Source of the DNA: Oryzias latipes
Taxonomy: Eukaryota > Chordata > Actinopteri > Beloniformes > Adrianichthyidae
Assembly: GCF_002234675.1 (NCBI RefSeq)
Contig: NC_019876.2
Coordinates: 22,614,398-22,678,397 of the forward strand
Reading direction: 5' to 3'
Length of the DNA: 64,000 nucleotides
The translations under genes were made by a program, and so were the position numbers. Each line of letters opens with the position of its first letter. Position 1 is the stretch's first letter. Of the stretch, positions 33,886 through 46,140 are shown one piece after another. The notes beneath the pieces are model-generated. The model did not search any database. It saw only the letters and a list, made by a program, of their open reading frames with translations, and was not told the origin of the DNA.

Positions 33886-34033
33886 AGTGGATGAAGGTGG
33901 AAAGATTTCATGTAATCCATGGATACCAGTGAAGATCACAAATCACTGAAGAAAAAAGGTTCAGAGCACTGTCTAGTGGGTCTAGATGACCCAACTCCCG
34001 ATATTAAAGTGCCTAGGATAGCACAAGGGTTAC
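33886..34033. mobile_element. Partial copy of the CCCTTGTGC MITE
   Basis: Repeats the right part of 33481-33702 (TGGGTCTAGATGACCCAACT, then GGATAGCACAAGGGTTAC) without a left end. Confidence 0.6.
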
Positions 34034-34486
34034 GGAAAGGGAAGAAAATTTCCGCATAGCAGCAGAAAGGCAAATGAACTGCATTACTGAACAATAGAGA
34101 AAGAAAAACCAAAAAGAGCATAGAAATTACAACAGAGCAAAACCACAAGAAGAGCAAATCCAAATGCAAACATGAAAGAATCAATAAGGGAACTCACAGG
34201 AAACAAATACAGTCTGACACTGACAACTGAAATCTTGAAGTTCTGAAGTATGAGCACTGACATTCTCCCTTAGAAAATTCTAACAAACTGTCAATTTTCA
34301 AATATTGCATTTGCTCAAATGACCACTGGAGGGTGGTTTCAGAAGGAAGCAATTCTCAAATGTCTTCATGTTAATAGGTCGAAGCTGAAACCAAAAAGAA
34401 CCTTTCAGTGAAGTCTGGTTTCAAAAATCATTTATTATGAGACTTTCCTTTTTTAAGGTTAAAACTGTGTGTGTGTGTGTGTGTGT

Positions 34487-34519
<33 letters not shown>

Positions 34520-35314
34520 TGTGTGGTGTGGTGGTGGGGTCTTTCTGTCTCTTACTGTCTCAATAATCTAACAAATACAGCATTGTTATCTTTGTTGTTT
34601 ACCTTTATTCAATTAAAATATGTTCATTAAATTAACCAAGCTAAAGCGGCCTAATTTCTTTATTAAGGTGTATTCAGACTGGTCAAATTTGGTTCGCTTT
34701 AAATCCACTAGAAATCATTTCCCAGATAATCCAAAACAAATTTTTAGTCTGAATACACCCAAGTGGTTCCTGGTCCCAGACTCTTGGACCCATTCTTCAA
34801 GGCAGTCTTGTTTAATTTCCAGTTGGAATAAGCTTTAGTTAGTTCTAAGATTCCTCAGTCTGAATACAATCTGACCTCGAAGCAGAGCAGCTGAACCAAA
34901 ACTGTAGCTGATGTAAACAGATTAGGAATGAAAGAACCAAAGAGTCACAGACAAATGTAAAGCAATGTTTGTTGTGTTATCAAACAGAAAAAAGGTCCAA
35001 CTGTTTATTTGTTAGAACATTTATTTTAACACAGCTAAAAACACTTCTTACATTTTTTTATGTGTCTCGTTAGGTGGAACGTGCTCAAAGCCCCCTGTAA
35101 CATCATCCTAAAAGCTACCTTGTATTTTCTTAAAGAATTTTCTTAAAAATAATGTCATAACATCACAATGATGAGACACAGCAACTTACTTAAATGTGGT
35201 CAGATGAATGTAGGCTCATTAAAATAGTTTTTGACGTGATACACATCGTCAAGAAAGCAGTGAGAAGCAATCTATATGTCATAAACAAGGAGATGTCGGC
35301 TATGAAGGTACGCT
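34034..35314. other. Gene-free stretch with (GT)n
   Basis: Contains a (GT)n microsatellite at 34466-34518. 34670-34870 has inverted GTGTATTCAGACTGG and CAGTCTGAATACA motifs, probably a small DNA element. Confidence 0.45.
34466..34518. repeat. (GT)n microsatellite
   Basis: About 26 GT units with one interruption (GGGT). Confidence 0.95.
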
Positions 35315-36990
35315 GACCAAGAAATAAGTAAAAAGTGTTTTACCTGGCATTGATAAACACGTTCAAAACTGGTCTGCAAAATATAAACTTTGAACAAGTG
35401 AACTGTACTGTCAAAGATTGCACAACGCAAGACTTCCATTATTTCTGTCTCTAGCTGCTTTGCTCCACCCTCATAAGTCCTTTGCCAATGTGTGAAAATA
35501 TTTTTGGGCACATGGTTTTGTTTACAAGCTTTGGTTCCAAACAGGAAAGCCCTCTTGATGGCAGTCTGAATACAGACCAAACAGAAGGGTCAGGATTTGA
35601 ACCGGAACAATTATTCGGACTCTGTCCAGACCAAATGATTTTTTAAGTCTGAATAATCACTTAGAAATGTATGTATAATAGAGATAAGCAGTGATGCTCT
35701 AAAAGCCCAGCTCTGATTTTCTGGTTTAATATTAATCCCAGCCACTGTGGGTCAAAGGCGAAGTTCATCCTAGAGCAATTCCCTCAGTCCCTTTACAGGG
35801 CTTTTATTATTTCATATCTAAATAAATCACACAACAGGAGGAACATACATTTTCTCACAAACGTATCTAAGAATGTATAGAAAATTGCAGTGATGGGAAA
35901 AGTCAATGTTATTATTTGAGTTTGGTTCATATTTTCATACCAAATGATTCATTGAAATGTTGGCTGTTTCTACAGTTTAATTCACTCATATTTATATTGT
36001 CTATAGGTAATCATAGGTATTGTATGACCAGTTCTAAATCCTTGTATGTACACCTGTACATTAGGAGAGTAAATATTGTATTGTTTTGACCATAAGGCAT
36101 ACTTAAAAGTCGTACATTTTCTCCAAAATGTATGGTGCGACCTATGGTGCTGTGCGCCTACTGTGTTGTTGTGGGACTTCGGTAAAGAGGATGCAGTAGA
36201 GGACAGTATGAGAACCGTGAGGTGGGAAGTGTGGACGTGAAAGAAGACACCCCCCCAAATAGTACAAAGTGCAGTTGTGAGCATGATGCAGAACAACATG
36301 GTTTTGGAAACCCTGAAAATTCCACCTCCAAAGAGACACGCAGGTGTTTAAAAGCACAGTTTAAACTGCAAGCTATCAGTTACGCGGAGGAACATGGGAA
36401 TCCAGCAGCTGCGAGATAATTCCAGATTAATGAATCCATGGTTTGCAAGTAGATGAAGATGGAAAATGAACTCCGGCAAGTCAAGAAGACGCAGCTGAGT
36501 TTCCACAAAAACAAGGCGAGGTGGCTCGAGTTCGAAGACCGACTCAAGCGATGGATTAACGATCACAGAAAAGCTGGGAGAAGCGTTCCACTGAAGGCAG
36601 TCACGCTTGCAGAGGAAATGATAATTGATCATTTTCAAGGAGGTTCGTCTTGGTGCTTTCGTTTTATGAAACACCGTCATCTTTCCATCCAGCAAGGACT
36701 ACGGTGGCGCAGCAACTTCCAGCGGACTAAAAACGAAAAGCTGTCCATCTTCCGCTCCTACTCAGTGAAAAGATAGCGGGCAAACACACCCAGTCCAGCC
36801 GCATCACCAACATGGATGAGGTGCCGCTCACTTTTGACATCCCGGGGAGTCACACTGTCGAATGGCGAACACAGTTTTATTGACACTGGAAGGCAGTGCC
36901 AGGCGAGGTATGCCACAGTTTGTGAATGGATTGTAGATGCTTGGGCTAACGTGTTTGCTTGCAGAGGATGACGATGAACATTATCCTTAA
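35315..36990 (+). repeat. Dispersed repeat block with pogo remnant, paralogue of 656-2065
   Basis: Begins with the same GACCAAGAAATAAG and ends past the pogo-type transposase. It extends about 230 bp further than the copy at 656, reaching transposase sequence also present at 40870-41110. Confidence 0.7.
36300..36980 (+). pseudogene. Pogo/Tigger-type transposase remnant
   Basis: The frame at 36453-36776 reads KARWLEFEDRLKRWINDH, AGRSVPLKAVTLAEEM, then GGSSWCFRFMKHRHLSI, the CENP-B-like DNA-binding part. After a stop, MDEVPLTFDIP (36812-36844) is the start of the DDE catalytic region. The middle of the catalytic domain is deleted and the C-terminal DAW region follows directly at about 36930. 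Confidence 0.75.
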
Positions 36991-37009
36991 AAGACCGGAA
37001 ACCTAATTA

Positions 37010-37113
37010 AGAAGAAAAAAAAGACGCCTCAGCCTCGTACAAGCCTGTCCGTGAAAACATTATCTAACATTAAACCGGCCTGTTGCCTGAAAAATATTGG
37101 GGATTGCTGTTCT
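37010..37113. repeat. hAT-type terminal fragment
   Basis: CTAACATTAAACCGGCCTG and AATATTGGGGATTGCTG resemble the end of a fish hAT family (consensus ...ACCGGTCC...TTGGGGACC). Confidence 0.4.
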
Positions 37114-38952
37114 AAACCAAAAGTGTTAATCCATTCTCCCTCTAAGTAGAAATATGAACACTGCTGAAAACTGTAAAAGGAGCTAGAGAACACACAGGCA
37201 AAGCTGTAATGAATTAGAGAGGGCAATCCAAAACAGTCCAAACACAGATGGAAGGGTTAACAAAATCTTTATTAAAAAAAACAAAAAATATAATGTCCAA
37301 TCTCCACCAAAGTAAAACAGCCGTTGCCTGGAAAATGACAAGAGTCTATGCCAGTGGTGTCCAAATTATTTAAGGGCCCACCATTTGGCCTGACATTATC
37401 ATTATCTCTAACTATTTTAGTAACATTATATTTACATAAATTAACAATTTTTTGCATTTCCATAGTTTCCATTTCTTCCCAGAGAACAAATGCATTAAAA
37501 TATGTTTCTACCAAAATCGTGATCAGTTTGTCCATTTTTTGCATCGTTTATTCTCAGTTAGCTTGTCGTAGATAGCATGTGTCATCTGGCAGTGCATCTT
37601 GATGGTGAATATATAATCGTCAGTGGCGGCTGCTGGTCTGTCAGAGAGGGGAAGCTCATTTTCGGCCTACATCATAAAATTGCCTTTTATTTAAAAGTAA
37701 ATTCTGCCCTACGTTCCTTTTCAAGAAAACTGTGACCCTGTCGTAGTACAATAGGGTCATAGTAATATAATTTAAAGCAATATAACAAAATATAATCACA
37801 GCAATATAATTTAAAATTTTTTGGACGGAGCTTTTTAAAAAAGGATCACGACTTATTTTATGTGGGCTTTCCTTATAAAAATCAATTTTTATTTAATTTT
37901 TTAAAACTCTGTTTTATTTATTGTAGGAAAGAAATCTTCCGCTTTTAGATCTTTCCATCCGTGCGTGTTCTGGAGTCGAGAGTGGTAAAGCAAACCAAGG
38001 ATTCCACCGGATTAAAAATACAAGAAAGTTTATTGCCCTGACAATAGTTCTAACACAGATTAAAGACATTGTTGCAGATATGTGGACTCTCAAGTCAAAA
38101 GACCTACAGACGCACAAGTTACATGCGAATTACTCATAGGTTTTCCTGAGATCACTAAAAAAGTTTCAAAACAGTCTTTTTAACATGTGTTGACACTCCT
38201 CCTCTGGTCGCTCTGATTCGTCAGCTGATAGCCCGCCTGCTATCACCGGCCAATAGATGAAGGTTGCCAACTTCAGATCCGCTCCGCCTCTCCGGGGCCC
38301 ATTTTACTGGCGCACACAGTCCGATGATCAAAAGAGGCTCCATCAATCATTCCTGGATAACCTTATGTTCCATTACCTGCATCCAGGGTGAATGTCGGCT
38401 CCAACCTCCACATGAGAACACGAATTTGAACACTTTCCCAAGGATAAGATGTTCAACCCAGATGGGAGAGATGTAGTCCATGACATATTTATTGCGTCTC
38501 TGGAAACTTCTAGATTTGCACAAAGAAATCCAAGTTGCTACTGCAACTACAAAGCACAGGTGAAGGTCACTGGAGAATAAGTCCTAAAAGAGTTCAAAAT
38601 GAGTTCACTTTACACTAAAGATAAAACTGCAATATATTAAAAAATAATATATAAAAACATACATTTTCTATATTATTCATATTTGTTCAATTATGTTTAT
38701 TGCTACACAAAAAACAAATATATAAACATATTTTTAGAATGAATGATTTAATAATTAATGACGGACTCAAGGCCCAAATGACAAGAACATAAAAATAAAT
38801 AGAACCAACATTCGTTAATAGAGCATATAAAAATGCTACGATCAATAGCTATAAGAACCAGGCAAAATACAAATTATAAACTTAAAATCTGAAGGACTAT
38901 TTTTTTGCTTATTGATTTGCGTAAATCCATCCAACGTCACTGTCCTCTAGTC
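37114..38952. other. Gene-free stretch with a hAT-like terminus
   Basis: CAGTGGCGGCTGCTGGTCTG at 37621 looks like a hAT end (CAGNGGCG type), but no matching right end or transposase was found. The rest is AT-rich with nothing recognised. Confidence 0.4.
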
Positions 38953-39804
38953 CAGTGTTTTTCAACCAGTGTGCCGCGGCACACTAGTGTGCCATGGGAA
39001 ATAGCCCTTATAAACTATTTTAACAACATTTTACATCTCCAGGATTTCAGTTCTTTGTTTATCCCTACAGGCCCTGATAGAACAATATGAAATTGGGAAT
39101 ATGATCGTAAAATACTTCATTCTTTGTGTTTATTTGATTCTATTAAATACATTTTGATAAGGATGACGGTACCGCAATTTAGCCGCAGCTTCAGCTGTGT
39201 TAGGAAAAGTTCCGCCCCTTTAACTGTCTCCACCAATCATTCTTGGGATCTTAATCACATGTCATCAGTCTGACCAATCAGAAGTGGTTAAAGTTTTCGC
39301 TTCCTTGTTCTGAATTCTGCTGAAAAAGTCTCTCGGTTCTAAGAAAAATACCAGCTAATGCTCGTCTTTAGCGGTGTAGCTTTCCACAGAATCCGGTGTC
39401 GGACCGTGGAACAAGTGAACAAAACAATGAAGCTCAGAGACGCTAGTCTCTCTGCGTTCGGCGGATTATAGAACTACATCTCCCATGATGCATTTGGTTA
39501 AAGTGACAGTGTGAGCATCTGGGCGCACGACTATCTCCTCTTAACGTCGTGAAACCACAACGACCACAAATCAAACAGTTTTTAAATCTTTTAACTGAAC
39601 TTTTATTACATCTTAAAAAAACAGCTGCAGCTTCCAGCTTTTTCTGCCACAATTATCACAAAAATGCATGTGAGATCATGAAGGGACTGTGGATCAATAA
39701 AAACCGAGTTTCTCCTTTTTCTTTTTTTTTTGAATGCCGGTGTGCAGCGGGATTTTTGTCAAGGTTGAAGTGTGCCGTGGCTCAAAAAAGGTTGAAAAAC
39801 ACTG
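38953..39804. mobile_element. Non-autonomous hAT element with 8-bp target duplication
   Basis: The ends CAGTGTTTTTCAACC and GGTTGAAAAACACTG are perfect inverted repeats of 15 bp. They are flanked on both sides by CTCTAGTC (38945-38952 and 39805-39812), the 8-bp duplication expected of hAT transposition. The 852-bp interior has no transposase. Confidence 0.93.
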
Positions 39805-40090
39805 CTCTAGTCCACAGACATCAACAGGAACAGAAAGACAGGCGGCAACTCCAAACTGCATAGTAGGAGCGCCCCCTGGTGGCTCATGCACACGACCCCA
39901 TATTTTATTTATTTATGTTTTTTTCTAGAACTTTATTGATCACAATGATCCAATAAAAAAAGTGAAAAAGACAAACAAAAAAGGAATAAGTAGCTAGTAG
40001 CTGCCGTTAGCTTCCGAATTGGCATCAGCCGGAGCCGCAGATGAGCTGCTCTGTCTGAGTCGTGTTACCGTTTGCTCCAGGGAGACTCAC

Positions 40091-40213
40091 CAAACAGCAT
40101 GAGCAGCACGCAGACCAGCGTGGCCACGATGACCAGCAGCGTGAGGCCGACGTTCTGGTCCGCGATGGGACTGAGCGCGAAAAGCTTCAGTGATTCCTTA
40201 TAATACAGAATCG
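40091..40213 (-). CDS. Isolated host exon with a transmembrane segment
   Basis: On the minus strand CTTTTGACTCACAG is a good acceptor and TTTG|GTGAGT a strong donor, bounding 123 nt that are open in one frame. The 41 residues read about ILYYKESLKLFALSPIADQN, then a hydrophobic run VGLTLLVIVATLVCVLLMLF, a single membrane-spanning helix. The exon is GC-rich against its surroundings, and phase 1 at both ends, common for exons of surface receptors. I do not recognise the gene, and no neighbouring exon was found within several kb. It may be an orphan fragment or one exon of a gene with very long introns. Confidence 0.5.
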
Positions 40214-40462
40214 CTGTGAGTCAAAAGGAGATGCAGTTATTTGACTGACCATATTATTGATTTTATGGAAGGAGTCTGCGGGCAGTTGGAAATTTAAAAA
40301 AGGGCCACATTTAATAAAGTTTGGCCTCAATTACAAAAGGGGTTTATTCAGACATACCTTTGGTTTGTCTGAAGATGAATAACCCCTCTTGTTAAAATAA
40401 AATATGTCCAACACAAGAGGCCCTCAGCTCTCATCTGTTTGCCTAGCTGTTGGACAGGACAA

Positions 40463-40530
40463 GTTAAAAAAAAAAATAAATAAAAAAAAAAAAAAATAAA
40501 AAAAAATAAATAAATAAATAAATAAATAAA
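40463..40530. repeat. A-rich low-complexity tract
   Basis: Mixed poly-A and AAAT units. Confidence 0.9.
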
Positions 40531-40869
40531 AAAGGGCCACATTTGGCCCACAAGGCACACTTTGGACATTTTCAGTGTTAAGTTTGATGTGATTTAACTT
40601 TATAAAGCTCCCAGTCCCAACAGATAATCATTGAGTCTAAGGCTCTGTAAGAACTCAAAGACTACAAGGATTTCAGAGACGAGTGTTTACGCAGAATAAG
40701 CAGCAGATCTCCTCAGACTGTTGCAAAGTCAAAGAGTTGAAGCTGGTCCCTCATGCCTGAAGTATGAGGGGGAACCTAGTCATCGCAGGGATTCTAGGCC
40801 AGACTGGGCAAGATCGGATTCACTCGATTGGCCCAAGAGCCCAGCACATTTTTTATCCTTTGCCGGATA

Positions 40870-41110
40870 CTGGTGACTCCTGGTGACGCCGGGCGAGTTA
40901 CGCCACACTTTGTGAATGGATTTGCAGATGCTTATGATAAAGTGTGTCCTTGCACTGGTCTTCGAGCTTTGGCAAGCGGCATCATTCATGAGGAGCTGCA
41001 CGGCAACGAGACGGGAACCTGGCATGTGTGATAGAAATTTAGGCCAGGTGTTCGTTTCAGATACAGAAGATGAGGAAGTTGATGGATTTTGAATGCTGAT
41101 TGATGAGTGA
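40870..41110 (+). pseudogene. Pogo-type transposase, C-terminal remnant
   Basis: HFVNGFADAYDKVC, then LRALASGIIHEELHGNETG, stops, and an acidic remnant (EDEEVDGF-like). This is the C-terminal end of the same transposase family as at 36300-36980; the upstream 36880-36975 aligns to its start. Confidence 0.65.
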
Positions 41111-41473
41111 AAAAATAAAATATAAATCACAACCAACTCAGTTTTTCTCCGGCTGACTTTTTTCAAACACACACTTACATGATTAATGTTTTACAGGTAT
41201 GTTTTAACGTGCCTGCGCCTTAAAACCTAACACCTTTTGTGTGTGTTAAAAACATAGATAAAGAAAAAGCACCTATAACCGAAACTGCGTCCTATGGTCA
41301 TGAAAATACGGTTACCGCTCTTTGCCTCATTTAATTTTTTTCGCCTCTTAAAGCACACTCAAATTCATCACACCCAATTTTTTTTGTATTAAAAAGAATA
41401 ATTATGATAAACTAATTTGGCAGAGTGGGCGTGCTGTTCCTGACACATAAGTAACTGCCAATCACCTGCGCGG
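41111..41473. other. Spacer, probable left part of the hAT element
   Basis: No open frame. The sequence directly upstream of the transposase probably belongs to its element. Confidence 0.35.
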
Positions 41474-43180
41474 GTGCCGAAAAAAGTAAGAACACATTTT
41501 CACATTCACAAAATGGCAAAATGCAGAGCTAAACAAAAATATGAAGAGGAACACAGGATATTTTTGGAAGAATGGGAAGATTCGTACTTTTTTTTGAACG
41601 GAAGGGAAAGTCGCTTATTATGCAGTAACACCATATCACATTTCAAAGCTTCAAATCTTCAGGGTCATTTTAGCACACGCCATGCTAATGTTGACAAAGA
41701 ATTTCCCAAAGGCACTGTTCCATACAACGAAGGGGAGTTTTTGAAAAAGTGTTTTGTGGATTTAATAGAAACTCTTGCTCCAGATAATAAAAAACTCAAA
41801 GACTCCATCGCCGATCTACAGCTGTCACGACACACAGTTGAAACCAGAATATCCGACATCAATGATTCGCTTCAATCGGATCTACATACAGACCTGAACA
41901 CGTCTGCTTATTTTAGTGTCGCATTGGACGAGTCATGCGACATACAGGACAAGCCACAGCTGGTAATATTTGCACGGATAGTTTCTGAGGACTAAGTTGT
42001 TAAAGAAGAGTTTCTTGACATTGTGCCATTAAATGACAGAAATCGTGGCATTGATGTAAAAGAAGCAATTACTGAAGTATTCAAAAAAGCTAACTTGTCT
42101 TTGGAAAAGCTCACTGCAATAGCCACAGATGGAGCGCCATCAATGGTTGCTTCTGTGAATGGTCTTGTGGGCCTATGAATTTTGGAATTTCCACTGCATC
42201 ATCCACCGGGAGCCACTCGTGTCCAAAACACTTAATTTAGACCATATCATGAAGCCTGTGATAGAGATTGGGAAATACATCCGTACGCACGCCCTTAATC
42301 ACAGGCAGTTCAAAAATCTCATTGCTGAACTTGACGCAGATTTGCCTGGTGACCTGCCACTGCACTGCTCTGTGAGATGGCTCTCAAGAGGTAGAGTAGT
42401 GTCATGCTTTTTGGAGCTTTTGGAAGCAGTAAAAGTGTTCATGGCAGAAAAGAACAAAACATATTCCATGATTTCAGACCCCAACTGGCTTCTGGATTTG
42501 GCTTTTTTAGTGGACATGTTTTCACACCTGGATAAACTAAACCAGGATCTGCAGGGGAAATTAAAAACTCTTCCTGATCTGACACAAAGTGTATTCTCCT
42601 TTATGAACAAGTTGAAGCTTTTCAAAGTGCACATTCAAAATGGCAGTCTAACCCACTTTCCTTCTTTGCGGATTGCACAGCAGAAGGCTGCCGTCAAATG
42701 AACACAGCGCAGTACGTGACACTGCTTACACAACTGGACAGAAACTTTACTTTGCGGTTTGAGGACCTGCAGTGGAAACGACCACAGATAACTCTTCTTA
42801 TCGACCCTTTTAATGCAGAGACTGACTGCCTGAGATCCCCGCTTGTCACTGATGAGGCAGCGAGTGAACTGGAGATAATTGAGCTACGCGAGGACGACAG
42901 ACTGAAATCTGTTTTGAAAGAAGGTCTTGTTGTGTTTTGGAGAACTGTGCCAATGGAAAAATACCCGTGTGTAAAAAGAGCCGCTCTGAAGCTGCTGTCG
43001 ATGTTCTCCTCAACATATGTCTGCGAATCCCTGTTTTATACCCTGAAACACAGGAAATCAAGTCATCGGTCCATTCTGACTGACACTCACATGAAGGAAC
43101 TGCTTACAGTGGCTACAATAGAATATCAACCTGATCTGCAGAGGATTGCAAGAAACAAGAGATGCCAGAAATCCCACTAA
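41474..43180 (+). pseudogene. hAT transposase pseudogene (ZBED/GTF2IRD2-like)
   Basis: Three consecutive frames make up one decayed hAT transposase: 41474-41995, 42159-42701 and 42698-43180. The first shows the zinc-finger region remnant (SRLLCSNTISHFKASNLQ then HFSTRHAN), SRHTVETRISDINDSL and VALDESCDI. The second shows FHCIIHREPLVSKTL, LNHRQFKNLIAELD and HCSVRWLSRGRV. The third shows LSMFSSTYVCESLF and HRSILTDTHMKELL, the dimerisation block. A stop at 41993, a deletion near 42170 and a frame change near 42698 disable it. The family resembles the transposase domesticated in GTF2IRD2 and ZBED-type genes, but this copy looks like plain decay. Confidence 0.88.
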
Positions 43181-43545
43181 GATCATCATCCATCACTCCA
43201 GCAAGGTAAGAAAGTCTGAGATGTTGTTTGGAAAACACACCTGACTGAGCATGCTGGTGTGAATATTTTAACATTCCATCAATTATCAGTTTTTCATGCA
43301 AATAGTCAATTTATAGGTTTTTTTTAATAAAGAGAAAAAGAACAGTTATAAAAGTAAAACATTTTTACTGTAGGTCAAAATTAAATTTATGCTACACACA
43401 ACTGAAATGAAGGGTGTCTGTCCTCCAGGGTAGTTGCTGTGTTAACTCTGGCTAAGCTGCATTTGATGTGTGTATTGAGGGTGGACACTTTCCTTGAAAT
43501 AAACACAAGTACAATACTTGCTGTTGTGTTGTAGGGAGAGGAGTG

Positions 43546-44082
43546 TGTTATGGAAAATAATATGGCTTTAATTGCGTGTTTGTGTGTGTGTGTGTGTGTG
43601 TGTCCTTTACAGAAGCCTCCACCACACCACGTGACTTGACTTCACCTCCTGCAGGAGATGACTGCGGCCTCCTTCCCTCCTCTAATCACCAGGCTGGGCG
43701 GGAGGCTTTAAAAGCCTCAAGCAACCCCTGTTCCAGTGGCAGCTGAATTCCTGGGAGGAATCCGTTTAATCAGCTGGCCCCTGTTGTTGGACTTGGCATT
43801 AGAAGCCTGTGGTAACTGCCCGGTTTTCACCTCTGCATGTGATCTTTGTTTTTTGGTTATGTTTTGTGTCTTGGTGATGTCCCTTTAGTTTAAGTTCCAC
43901 TTTGGTTTTGTTATTTATTGCAATATTGCCTGAGCATTTAAGTGTGTTATCTTCTTTTGACCTTTGCAAATGTCACTTAAATAAACAGCTGCACTGGCAG
44001 CCTTTAAACCCTACTGGCTTTAATATTATTGTCTTTATGTTACCTATTTTCTACCTCCCTTGGGATGGGATGGGATGTAACA
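43546..44082 (+). mobile_element. Probable solo LTR nested in the hAT element
   Basis: Starts TGTTATGG and ends ATGTAACA, so TG...CA with TGTTA/TAACA inverted ends. The flanks are GAGTG and GTGTG (4/5 match). Internal signals are GGCTTTAAAAGCC (TATA-like, about 43707) and AAATAAA (about 43978). A (TG)n tract lies at 43577-43603. Sequence at 44110-44175, with hAT end character (CACCACCCTA), resumes after it. Confidence 0.55.
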
Positions 44083-44176
44083 GTGTGTGTATGTCTGGCA
44101 AGTCAGTGTGTGGTGTGGCTCTTTGACTCTCACAGTTAAAAATTTTGGCTCTTTGTGTCAAACTTGTTCACCACCC
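44083..44176. repeat. Right end of the hAT element
   Basis: CTCACAGTTAAAAATTTTGG, then CTCTTTGTGTCAAACTTG and TTCACCACCCTA, is the terminal pattern of a common fish hAT family. Confidence 0.5.
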
Positions 44177-44243
44177 TAGGTCTAGTGGGTCTAGATGACC
44201 CAACTCCCAATGTTACAGTGCCTAGGATTGCACAAGGGTTACA
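44177..44243. mobile_element. Fragment of the CCCTTGTGC MITE
   Basis: GTGGGTCTAGATGACCCAAC and GATTGCACAAGGGTTAC match 33640-33700; only the right third is present. Confidence 0.6.
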
Positions 44244-44439
44244 TGACAACTTGTGGCCAGACTGTTTGGTTTACACCTATGACTTTGGTAATACCAAATT
44301 GTATTAACAAACAATGTCAAAGTCAGGAACAAGATAGCCATTTGTAACTGTTCATCATAACCACTCATCCCCCTGAAATAAAACAAAGCTTAAGTGACAT
44401 AATCACTGAGCTGGTAGGTGGCAGAACATGCCAGCGACC

Positions 44440-44895
44440 ATGCCGGTGCCTCAGAGGTTAAAGGAAAGGAGTAAAATAGGGCAAATACAACTCCTCAGGC
44501 TGTAAAGAACTGCCACGAGTCTCTGCAACAATGGTAGATGAGACTGGGGAGAAGTGAATGGCATTCCGCAAGTTGCCATCCGAGAGTTTGAAGGTCCTTT
44601 CTGTGCTAAAACTTGAGGCGGCTGCGTGAACTTGGAACGGCCCTTCTTTACAAAACTGGATTTTGGACCCACATGGAAAGCTGGCAATTTGTGCAGTACG
44701 GCGCTTATCTGTGTACTGTTTAATCTTAACTTCGGGTCGTGCTACAATATTGCTCAAGGCCCCAAATTTAATCTGAGGAGATGCGTGTGGAGGAGCCAAG
44801 TTTTTATATCAAGTTTGGTGCGAACAGGACGGCCATGCAGCAGCTCGGCTGGGGAGACTAACGTTATTGCAGGAGGAGAAGCCCGATAAGCAATC
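44440..44895 (-). pseudogene. Ty3/gypsy integrase C-terminal remnant
   Basis: Minus-strand traces read VSPAELLHGRPVRTKLD, then KIKQYTDKRRTAQIASF, KKG/KEGPFQVHAA and FKLSDGN-NAIH. This matches the end of a gypsy integrase (SPAELL-GR-RT, then a DGRxWNASHL-type tail). Frame changes and missing flanks mark it as dead. Confidence 0.7.
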
Positions 44896-45300
44896 AGAAT
44901 CAAAATCAGAATAACTTTATTGATCCCACACGTGGGAAATTTGTTCGTTACCATAGCAAGAGTTCGTCACCATAGCACAGTGAAAAAAAATACTAAGAAT
45001 AATATAAAAAAAAAAAAAAAAACAAGAACAAAGAAAATGTAGCATAAATGCAAACAACAAGGTGGTATAATTTAAAAAGCTATTTGCAGAACAGTGCAGG
45101 TAAAAAGATGTGCAAAAGAATTGTGCAAAAAAGAGAAAAAATGTGCAAAGGTTATCTGTTGCATTGTGAGTTATTGTACAGGGTTACTGTATTGGGTATG
45201 AAGGATTTCTGGTACCGGGCAGTTTTGGAGCAAAGCTGTCTGAGCCTCTTAGAGAAGGAGCTCCGCTGTTTGTCCAGAGATTCATGGTCAGCCACAGCTG
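44896..45300 (-). repeat. LINE 3' tail, minus strand
   Basis: CAGAATAACTTTATTGATCC is the reversed tail of a fish LINE. A run of GTGCAAA motifs (45090-45140) and TCTGAGCCTCTTAGAGAAGG (45240) then resemble its 3' region. The coding frame is not preserved. Confidence 0.5.
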
Positions 45301-46140
45301 ACAGCTAGCACTCATTGTGAGAAGAAAAGAAAAACTGCGGGGCTTGCATGGAAATAGCTGTAAGCGCCCTGCACCAGCATTGATAGTGAGAGTTTTTTTC
45401 TTCTGCTGCAAATGTGCTGGATGAAAAAATCAACAGTTAACCTGTCGGAAAGCAGAGATGCTACTAGCAAGGAAAAATCTCTCATTGATCCATCCACACA
45501 ATAAAAAAACAGAAAATTAAATGTTATAGTAGTGATTCATTTCTTGTCATTATGGTTTGTAAAATGCTTGCATGCCTTTGTTTTTGAAAATTTTATTTCT
45601 ATGAACTATGATTAATTTGCAGATCAGTTAAAAACAATTATAAATTTGCACTTCAGTTTCAAACAGCAACAATTTTTGCACTTTAAGGTTAAATTATGTC
45701 TTTTGCACGGTATTATATCGGGCATTATTTGTATTAAAAATTTACTTGTTACGTTGGTGTTTAAGTTGAATTCTTAGTATTTGTTCTGACCAAAACTGAA
45801 GTAGGCCCAAATGTTGCAAAAACGTGACTGTTTATTTTTTAAGATTTTCTTCTTAAACGTTTGTTCTGCCTTAACTTGTAACATTAGGGATGATTCGTGT
45901 GTCTGTCTGCTCTGCTGTAACATGAAGGTTTTGTTGTGTTTTGCTGTTGCTGCAGCTGCTCTGCTGCTGCCATGACATGCTAATGGGGCAAATAACTGCA
46001 GATTGACCATTACTTTAATAATCATTTGTGGCAGCCTAAACATTTTCAAAATGTTTTTTCACCAGTTAACTGGGGATTTCGGGGTTAATTTTGAGATTGC
46101 ATGTATGAAGTTTATTTTTTATTTTATTTACAAATGTTGG
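45301..46140. other. Gene-free stretch
   Basis: No convincing open frame or repeat. A CTG-rich patch lies at 45930-45975. Confidence 0.45.

Noticed and set aside
41474..43180. Possible domesticated ZBED/GTF2IRD2-like host gene
   Set aside because: An in-frame stop, a deletion and a frame change, together with hAT-like flanks, indicate a dead transposon copy.
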